From NCBI GenBank assembly GCA_021299615.1, contig JAJTHC010000146.1, positions 1 through 5,313 on the forward strand: a stretch of DNA of 5,313 nt, read 5' to 3'. The notes beneath the pieces are model-generated. The model did no database searches, had not been told where the DNA came from, and saw only the letters and a program-made list of their open reading frames with translations. Origin of the DNA: Vampirovibrionales bacterium (GTDB lineage: Bacteria > Cyanobacteriota > Vampirovibrionia > Vampirovibrionales > JAJTHC01). Shown piece after piece: positions 1 to 3,950 of the stretch. Each line of letters opens with the position of its first letter. Within the stretch, counting starts at the first letter, position 1. A program made the translations under genes and the position numbers.

Positions 1-2
1 GC

Positions 3-235
3 GTGTGTCAGAAAAGTGGGTTTCGTGTGTCAGAAAAGTGGGTTTCGTGTGTCAGAAAAGTGGGTTTCGTGTGTCAGAAAAGTGGGTTTCGTGTGTCAGA
101 AAAGTGGGTTTCGTGTGTCAGAAAAGCGGGTTTCGTGTGTCAGAAAAGCGGGTTTCGTGTGTCAGAAAAGCGGGTTTTGTGTGTCGAAAATGAGGGTTTT
201 GTGTGTCGAAAATGAGGGTTTTGTGTGTCGAAAAT
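3..235. repeat. 22-bp tandem direct-repeat array, ten full copies plus a partial one
   Basis: Ten head-to-tail 22-bp units start at 3, 25, 47, 69, 91, 113, 135, 157, 179 and 201, and a 13-base partial copy covers 223-235. Every unit begins GTGTGTC. Units 1-5 are identical; units 6 and 7 carry T to C at unit position 15; unit 8 has in addition C to T at position 22; units 9 and 10 are identical to each other and differ from unit 8 at four positions (8, 9, 13 and 15). There are no spacers, so this is a minisatellite-like array and not CRISPR. Because 22 is not a multiple of three and the unit lacks plus-strand stop codons, all three plus frames stay open and encode the same cysteine-rich 22-residue period; I regard these as non-coding. 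The bases before unit 1 (GC) do not fully match a unit end, so the array may stop at, or continue beyond, the left edge. Its role is unknown; iteron-like protein binding sites or simple slippage expansion are both possible. Confidence 0.97.
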
Positions 236-254
236 AGACTTTTCAGCCCACAAA

Positions 255-593
255 TCACCCTAAAAAAAGAGCTTTCACAAACTTCTGACCTTCCAAAAAC
301 TCCAAAAACGACGGAAAGCGACACAACTCATCAAAGCCATAAATCAACGCATCGGCGTCTTCAAAATAGGCGTTTATCCACTGATGCACCGCTTTTCGCC
401 ATGCGTCAAACGCCTCACGATCCACCACGGCGTACATGGTTTCCGTGCTTTGCCAATCGCCAATGACTTTGGCAGGCGCCTTTTGCTTGGTGGCAAAAAC
501 GGCGTCTCCTTGCTCCATTAAAGCCTGAAACGCTGTATTTAAAGCCTTTTCAGGGATTTTTGCTTTTCGTTGGGCGTGGATGTCTAGGCTCAT
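255..593 (-). CDS. Uncharacterised 112-residue protein, last gene of the his operon
   Basis: I do not recognise this protein. It is a soluble-looking, mostly helical sequence of 112 residues with no signal peptide, membrane segment or obvious metal-binding cluster. Aromatic residues are common (W47, W65, W72, Y54, Y77, Y85), and the C-terminus is rich in phenylalanine (roughly F93 to F110). The ATG at 593 overlaps the hisH stop by four bases (ATGA), and GAGG at 601-604 lies seven bases upstream, which fixes the start and argues for translational coupling. The gene is therefore very likely expressed with hisC-HAD, hisB and hisH. That position is often held by hisA, hisF or other pathway genes, but the sequence has no resemblance I can see to the TIM-barrel HisA/HisF or to HisE/HisI. 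It may be a pathway accessory protein or simply a passenger gene. It ends about 20 bases before the tandem-repeat array, and I see no strong terminator after it. Coding status is well supported; function is not. Confidence 0.85.
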   Translation of the reverse strand: MSLDIHAQRKAKIPEKALNTAFQALMEQGDAVFATKQKAPAKVIGDWQSTETMYAVVDREAFDAWRKAVHQWINAYFEDADALIYGFDELCRFPSFLEFLEGQKFVKALFLG

Positions 594-1219
594 TTCAGCA
601 CCTCAACAGGCAAGGCATCAAACCAATGACGCAATAAGTCATGCCCAAAAGCACCGCTTTTTTCAGGGTGAAACTGAAACGCCGTGATATTCTCGTGTTT
701 GACGGCTCCACAAAAGCGAGTGCCTTGGTAATCGCTGGCATACAGCACGACGTTTTCATCCGTGGGATCCGCAAAATACGAGTTTACATAGTAAACAAAG
801 CCTTCAGGAGCGTTTTCCTGCTGAGCATGGATGTAATTCCAGCCAATTTGAGGCACTTTTGAACCTTCAAAATCCGTGGGAAAATGGCGAACTGTTCCCT
901 TCAAATAGCCTAAGCCTGCCACATCGGGGTTTTCTTCGCTGGATTCAAACAAGACTTGCAACCCCACGCAAACGCCCAAAAATGGCACTTTTTCGACCGT
1001 CACCACTTGCGTTAACGGCTCCAAAAAGCCACGGGCTTCTAAGCCTTGCATGATGGCTCCAAAGGCTCCCACGCCAGGTAAAATCACAGGATGCTTACCA
1101 GTGGGAAATGTACCGTCGATATTGCCTTTCAGCAGGGTGTAGGGGATCTCGCAGCGTTCTAAAGCTCGCAGTAAACTACCCACATTCCCACCGCCGTAGT
1201 GGAGGACTTCAACTAGCAT
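590..1219 (-). CDS. hisH: Imidazole glycerol phosphate synthase, glutaminase subunit HisH
   Basis: HisH is the class I glutamine amidotransferase subunit that releases ammonia from glutamine and passes it to HisF, which forms imidazole glycerol phosphate and AICAR in the cytoplasm. The 209-residue length is normal. Visible hallmarks are GGGNVGSLLRALE near residues 9-21, the LPGVGAFG segment at 47-54, the nucleophile C84 in GVCVGLQ, VPQIGWN at 122-128, YYVNSYF at 143-149, and the catalytic H184 and E186 in FQFHPEKSG. The usual nucleophile-elbow form is GICLG or GVCLG, so V85 is a mild variation. The ATG at 1219 is chosen because it has GAGG (1227-1230) seven bases upstream and overlaps the hisB stop by seven bases, while its own stop overlaps the next start by four. 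The partner gene hisF is not in the window, so it must lie elsewhere in the genome. Confidence 0.97.
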   Translation of the reverse strand: MLVEVLHYGGGNVGSLLRALERCEIPYTLLKGNIDGTFPTGKHPVILPGVGAFGAIMQGLEARGFLEPLTQVVTVEKVPFLGVCVGLQVLFESSEENPDVAGLGYLKGTVRHFPTDFEGSKVPQIGWNYIHAQQENAPEGFVYYVNSYFADPTDENVVLYASDYQGTRFCGAVKHENITAFQFHPEKSGAFGHDLLRHWFDALPVEVLK

Positions 1220-1827
1220 TTCGGCGCCTCAAGCGTACCTTTGGTACTCATCATTTCGCCATCAGGTAAGGGCGTGAGGGCTTGATTTAAGGCTCTTGCA
1301 AAGGCTTTAAAAATGGCTTCGACCACATGGTGATCATTGTCCCGATACGGCACATTGACGTGCATCGTCAAGGCTAAACCGTCAACGACGCCCTTGAAAA
1401 ACTCCCGAAACAAGCGAGGATCCACCGTGCCGACGAAAGCACTTTCAAACGGTGGTACGTTCCACACGATGTTCCCACGACCGCACACATCTAAGGCGAC
1501 ATCTGCCAGTGTGCCGTCCATGGCAAAGCGAAAACAGCCCGCTCGCTCAATGCCTTTGAAGCTTCCGCCCAAGGCTTTGACGACCGCCTGCCCGAAGACA
1601 ATCCCCACATCCTCAATCAAGTGATGCGGATCCACGTCGACATCGCCTGTGGCGTCGACTTGCAGGGTGAAGCGTCCGTGCGTGGCAAGGGTGTTGAGCA
1701 TATGGTTCAAAAACGGCGATTGCGTGTTTAAACGATTTTCTTCAGTCGGCGATTTGTCCACAAAAAGCGTAAGCTTGATTTGCGTTTCTTTGGTGACACG
1801 TTCAATCGTGGCGGTGCGAGCTAGCAT
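1213..1827 (-). CDS. hisB: Imidazoleglycerol-phosphate dehydratase (monofunctional HisB)
   Basis: This enzyme dehydrates imidazole glycerol phosphate to imidazole acetol phosphate, the substrate of HisC, which is encoded just upstream. At 204 residues it is the monofunctional form and has no N-terminal histidinol-phosphatase domain. The family's manganese-binding histidine motifs are present: H42 in NHML, HHLIEDV at 68-74, H156, and DHHVVEAIFKAFARAL at 165-180 with H166, H167, E170 and K174. The C-terminal STKG signature is at 194-197, and the early ETQI segment supplies the conserved E14. Two positions differ from the usual motifs as I know them: FDHML reads LNHML (N41) and MDEAL reads MDGTL (G105), while D104 is kept. 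The start at 1827 has AAAGGAG (1836-1842) eight bases upstream and overlaps the hisC-HAD stop by seven bases. Catalytic residues look intact, so I expect an active enzyme. Confidence 0.97.
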   Translation of the reverse strand: MLARTATIERVTKETQIKLTLFVDKSPTEENRLNTQSPFLNHMLNTLATHGRFTLQVDATGDVDVDPHHLIEDVGIVFGQAVVKALGGSFKGIERAGCFRFAMDGTLADVALDVCGRGNIVWNVPPFESAFVGTVDPRLFREFFKGVVDGLALTMHVNVPYRDNDHHVVEAIFKAFARALNQALTPLPDGEMMSTKGTLEAPKC

Positions 1828-3551
1828 GCGAAAAACTCCTTTAAATCTGTAGGCGATTCTATAATAGCATCCGCACCCGCTTCACGCAATTGATCCGCCG
1901 TAAACGTCGTGCAAACGCCCAACGCCAAAAAGCCTGCTGCTTTGGCGGCTTTCATGTCATCCACACTATTGCCGATATACCAAGCGTGTTCTAGCATATG
2001 CGTGCGTTTGATGTGCGTCAAATAGTCGCCAGCGGGCTTGCGAGCCAGGTTTTCCACGGCATCGCTACAATACACCTTTTCAAACAAGGGATTCATTTCT
2101 TCGCTCCACACGCCGTCATACTCACTTTGCTCACGCCCTGTGAAAATAAAAAGGCGGTAACGCTCGGCAATCGCCTTTAAATCGTCTTTATTGAGCAACC
2201 ATTTTTCAGCTTCTTTCGCCAAATTGTGATAAATCACCGAGCCTTGCGTTTGAATGGTGTCACGATCCAAGTCCACATTACGGCGACGCAACAATTCTTG
2301 AATGGCATCCCAATCGTCGTTATAGCCGCCTTCTGCACGCAACAGGTTCAGCTCCTTGATGCCCAAAGGCACTTCGCTATTTTTGTTGACCATGTACGCC
2401 ACGACCTTGTCGAAGCTTTGGCTGGTATCCACAAGGGTATCGTCCAAATCAAAGACCAAGGCGGATACCTTATTAAAGACGTTCAGCACATCCAAAAACT
2501 GGAGGTTTTCGCCTTCACTTCCTGTAGACACACGCACCCAGCCGTTCAACAAGGCTTGTTGCGACTGATTCCGCACCAAAATCCCCAAGGTGGATGCAAA
2601 TTGGGTAAAATTACCTGCTTGACCGCCCAAGTTCATTAAAAAGAAGTTCGTCGGTCCTGAACGCAAGGCATAGCCCCGTTCTTCCAAGCGTTGCATGAGT
2701 TCTTGTTTACGGAAGAGCGTGTCTTCCGTGGCACGGCGGACGGTGTGAGCGTCTTCCAGCAATTTGTGAGCCATCGCCACCGCTTGAGCATTGACGCTAT
2801 ACGGCGAACGCACTCGCTTGATGTACCCTAGCATCGTGGGATGCCCAACGATGTATCCCAATCGCAGGCCTGCTAAGCCCCACGCTTTTGAAAAGGTTTG
2901 CGTGACGAGGACGTTCGGCGTGTGAATGGCGTCCTGCAAGGCGGATTCCGCATCGGGGCGGTAAAAAGCGTAGGCTTCATCCATGACAAAGACGGTTTGC
3001 GGATGCACCTTTGCCCATTCCAAGACGTTTTCTTTCGGCAAGACTGCTCCTGTGGGGTTGTCAGGCGTGGCGAAAACGGCGAGCGTATACGGCTTTTGAT
3101 TGAGGTAATGCGTTAATTCTTCAATCGGGTATTGTAACTCAGGGGTGAGATAGACAATATCCGTGTAGGCTTCGGCGAGTTTGAGGTTATGTTGAATCAT
3201 GTGAAAGCTGGGCTTGGTGATGAGTGCCGTTCCCACCTTCGGTTCGATGAAGGTGCGAGGAATGACATCGAGGGCTTCGTCGCTGCCGTTGGTGAGCATG
3301 ACGCAATCCGCAGGCACGCCCAAGAAGACCGCCAAATCGTTGATGAAGGCTTGGTATTCGGGGTAGCAGTTGTAGGTGGTCACGTCGTAGCCTTCTGGCA
3401 AGATGTGGGGGAATCCGATGGTGTTTTCGTTGAAGTCGAGGCGTGTTTTGTCACGTCTGCCTTCAAGGGGCGGTGCGTAGGACGAAATGCCTGCCACCAC
3501 AGGGCGAGGGGCGGGAAAGATCAAGGTTTCGGTTTCAGTTTGTAGAGACAT
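1821..3551 (-). CDS. hisC: Fused histidinol-phosphate aminotransferase (HisC) and HAD-superfamily phosphatase
   Basis: This 576-residue fusion holds two enzymes. Residues about 1-358 are a class I/II PLP-dependent aminotransferase of the HisC type: NEN at 41-43, TNGSDEALD at 87-95, TPDNPTG at 162-168, D191 in MDEAY, the Schiff-base lysine K222 in FSKAWGLAGLRLGY, and R340 in WVRVSTGS. It should convert imidazole acetol phosphate to histidinol phosphate using glutamate. Residues about 362-576 are a HAD hydrolase: motif I FDLDDTLVDT with nucleophile D368 and D370, motif II T471 in FTGRE, motif III K505, and motif IV GNSVDD at 527-532. The roughly 100-residue helical insert between motifs I and II is the C1 cap of subfamily IA. 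It carries GGYNDDWD (408-415), reminiscent of the small HAD family TIGR01548. HisB lacks a phosphatase domain, so I infer that this domain is the histidinol-phosphatase; its substrate is unproven. The ATG at 3551 has GGAG at 3559-3562, seven bases upstream. It heads the operon, and its stop overlaps hisB. Confidence 0.95.
   Translation of the reverse strand: MSLQTETETLIFPAPRPVVAGISSYAPPLEGRRDKTRLDFNENTIGFPHILPEGYDVTTYNCYPEYQAFINDLAVFLGVPADCVMLTNGSDEALDVIPRTFIEPKVGTALITKPSFHMIQHNLKLAEAYTDIVYLTPELQYPIEELTHYLNQKPYTLAVFATPDNPTGAVLPKENVLEWAKVHPQTVFVMDEAYAFYRPDAESALQDAIHTPNVLVTQTFSKAWGLAGLRLGYIVGHPTMLGYIKRVRSPYSVNAQAVAMAHKLLEDAHTVRRATEDTLFRKQELMQRLEERGYALRSGPTNFFLMNLGGQAGNFTQFASTLGILVRNQSQQALLNGWVRVSTGSEGENLQFLDVLNVFNKVSALVFDLDDTLVDTSQSFDKVVAYMVNKNSEVPLGIKELNLLRAEGGYNDDWDAIQELLRRRNVDLDRDTIQTQGSVIYHNLAKEAEKWLLNKDDLKAIAERYRLFIFTGREQSEYDGVWSEEMNPLFEKVYCSDAVENLARKPAGDYLTHIKRTHMLEHAWYIGNSVDDMKAAKAAGFLALGVCTTFTADQLREAGADAIIESPTDLKEFFAC
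1836..1842 (-). promoter_or_regulatory. Ribosome-binding site of hisB inside the hisC-HAD coding end
   Basis: AAAGGAG on the minus strand is the strongest Shine-Dalgarno sequence in the operon, eight bases before the hisB ATG at 1827. It lies within the last codons of hisC-HAD, so ribosomes finishing the fusion enzyme are well placed to re-initiate on hisB. Confidence 0.85.
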
Positions 3552-3558
3552 GCGGAGG

Positions 3559-3562
3559 CTCC
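3559..3562 (-). promoter_or_regulatory. Ribosome-binding site of hisC-HAD
   Basis: On the minus strand GGAG lies seven bases before the ATG at 3551. It supports this start as the beginning of the operon's first gene. The GGAG sits inside a short inverted repeat (CGGAG, one base, CTCCG when read on the plus strand), which has too small a loop to form a stable hairpin. Confidence 0.7.
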
Positions 3563-3591
3563 GTTTAGCTTGATGATTTTATGCTTTGTCT

Positions 3592-3600
3592 ATAATAGCA
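3592..3600 (-). promoter_or_regulatory. Candidate extended -10 promoter of the his operon
   Basis: Read on the minus strand, 3600 to 3592 is TGCTATTAT, an extended -10 element (TGn followed by a 5/6 match to TATAAT). Transcription would start near 3585 and leave a leader of roughly 35 bases before the hisC-HAD ATG. No good -35 hexamer lies 16-18 bases upstream, which is tolerable for an extended -10 promoter. The short leader leaves no room for a his attenuator with a histidine-rich leader peptide or for a T-box, so regulation, if any, would act at initiation. This is inferred from sequence only. Confidence 0.5.
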
Positions 3601-3636
3601 TAAATCTTTTTGAGAAACGTGAGAAAACTGCTTTTA

Positions 3637-3653
3637 CTCTCTCCCTTAGAGAG
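3637..3653. repeat. Small inverted repeat upstream of the his promoter
   Basis: CTCTCT (3637-3642) and AGAGAG (3648-3653) form perfect 6-bp arms around a 5-base spacer. It lies roughly 50-70 bases upstream of the inferred his start site and could be a protein-binding site or a chance palindrome of simple sequence. Two copies of TGAGAAA (3611-3617 and 3620-3626) lie between it and the promoter, spaced 9 bases apart. No function can be shown. Confidence 0.35.
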
Positions 3654-3660
3654 GAAACTC

Positions 3661-3773
3661 TAATACCAATGCTTAGTTCAAATAGCGTCTGGCGTCTCTG
3701 TACACTGCACACATCTGCGAGTCTAGGCTCCTAGAATCCACCTATACGCTATTCAATCTAAGAAATGCTATAA
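3661..3773. mobile_element. MITE-like element with 28-bp imperfect terminal inverted repeats
   Basis: The ends 3661-3688 and 3746-3773 are inverted repeats that match at 21 of 28 positions without gaps. The inner eight bases are perfect (ATAGCGT side on the left, ACGCTATT on the right) and a CTAAG/CTTAG block lies further out. The 113-bp unit is flanked exactly by ACTC at 3657-3660 and 3774-3777 (AAACTC if two more bases are counted on each side), as expected of a 4-bp target-site duplication. It has no open reading frame of note. The interior contains a second palindrome, TCTAGG-CT-CCTAGA at 3722-3735. These properties fit a short non-autonomous transposable element in the divergent intergenic region. 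A structured RNA or an old hairpin repeat is the alternative. No transposase is present in the window, so the parent family is unknown. Confidence 0.55.
3722..3735. repeat. Perfect palindrome inside the MITE-like element
   Basis: TCTAGG and CCTAGA are perfect 6-bp arms separated by two bases. It lies right of the centre of the 57-bp interior of the element. As DNA it is a possible protein-binding dyad; as RNA the loop would be too tight without opening the inner pairs. Confidence 0.5.
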
Positions 3774-3792
3774 ACTCGGCTATGGCGTAGCA

Positions 3793-3821
3793 ATGACAAA
3801 AGCTCGTTTTTAAGCTAGAAT
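3793..3821 (+). promoter_or_regulatory. Sigma-70 promoter candidate for the rmuC homologue
   Basis: ATGACA (3793-3798, 5/6 match to TTGACA) and TAGAAT (3816-3821, 5/6 match to TATAAT) are separated by the optimal 17 bases. Transcription would begin near 3828 and give a leader of about 120 bases before the ATG at 3951. It lies just to the right of the MITE-like element. It is the best -35/-10 pair that I found in the intergenic region in this direction. Confidence 0.6.
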
Positions 3822-3908
3822 AAAGCTATAGTGTTCGATAGATGAAACAGGCTATGAGGCTATTCTAGGAACAAAATAATCGTAGCGACAACGAAGAGAC
3901 CATAGACC

Positions 3909-3934
3909 GTTTTATATAGCGGATACTATAAAAC
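3909..3934. promoter_or_regulatory. Dyad symmetry immediately before the rmuC ribosome-binding site
   Basis: GTTTTATA (3909-3916) and TATAAAAC (3927-3934) are perfect 8-bp arms with a 10-base spacer. The half-site centres are 18 bases apart, which suits a dimeric repressor bound to nearly the same DNA face. In the mRNA the same arms could form an AU-rich hairpin ending four bases before the Shine-Dalgarno. Either would act on expression of the downstream gene; neither is proven. Confidence 0.45.
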
Positions 3935-3937
3935 AAA

Positions 3938-3943
3938 AGGAGG
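3938..3943 (+). promoter_or_regulatory. Ribosome-binding site of the rmuC homologue
   Basis: A full AGGAGG consensus lies seven bases before the ATG at 3951. It decides the start codon, and the N-terminal hydrophobic anchor then begins directly, as in RmuC proteins. Confidence 0.9.
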
Positions 3944-3950
3944 CTATTCG

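Larger units (their letters stand above)
3856..3949 (+). repeat. Two copies of the 10-bp direct repeat GAGGCTATTC
   Basis: GAGGCTATTC occurs at 3856-3865 and again at 3940-3949, where it overlaps the rmuC ribosome-binding site. A further GGCTAT lies at 3850-3855. The upstream copy has no ATG at the same distance, so it is not an alternative gene start. It may be a remnant duplication or a short regulatory motif in the leader; evidence is limited to the identity itself. Confidence 0.5.

Noticed and set aside
3..235. CRISPR array
   Set aside because: The units are directly adjacent with no spacers, and no cas gene is present.
3..237. Three overlapping plus-strand frames of 62-73 codons with cysteine-rich repeats
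   Set aside because: All three frames are open only because the unit is 22 bases and lacks stops; they start at non-ATG or unsupported positions with no ribosome-binding site.
236..262. Rho-independent terminator after the 112-codon gene
   Set aside because: Only an A/T-rich 5-bp pairing (GAAAA with TTTTC) is possible, without a GC stem or a following T-run.
118..324. Minus-strand frame of 68 codons reading through the repeat array
   Set aside because: It begins inside the 112-codon gene in another frame, and most of it is the translated 22-bp repeat; there is no Shine-Dalgarno.
3570..3596. Plus-strand promoter TTGATG with a perfect TATAAT at 3591-3596
   Set aside because: The spacer is only 15 bases, and the TATAAT is the reverse complement of the his -10 region; the pair at 3793-3821 is better placed and spaced for rmuC.
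3842..3868. Eight-codon open reading frame before rmuC, a possible leader peptide
   Set aside because: It has no Shine-Dalgarno sequence and no codon bias or terminator structure that would indicate attenuation.
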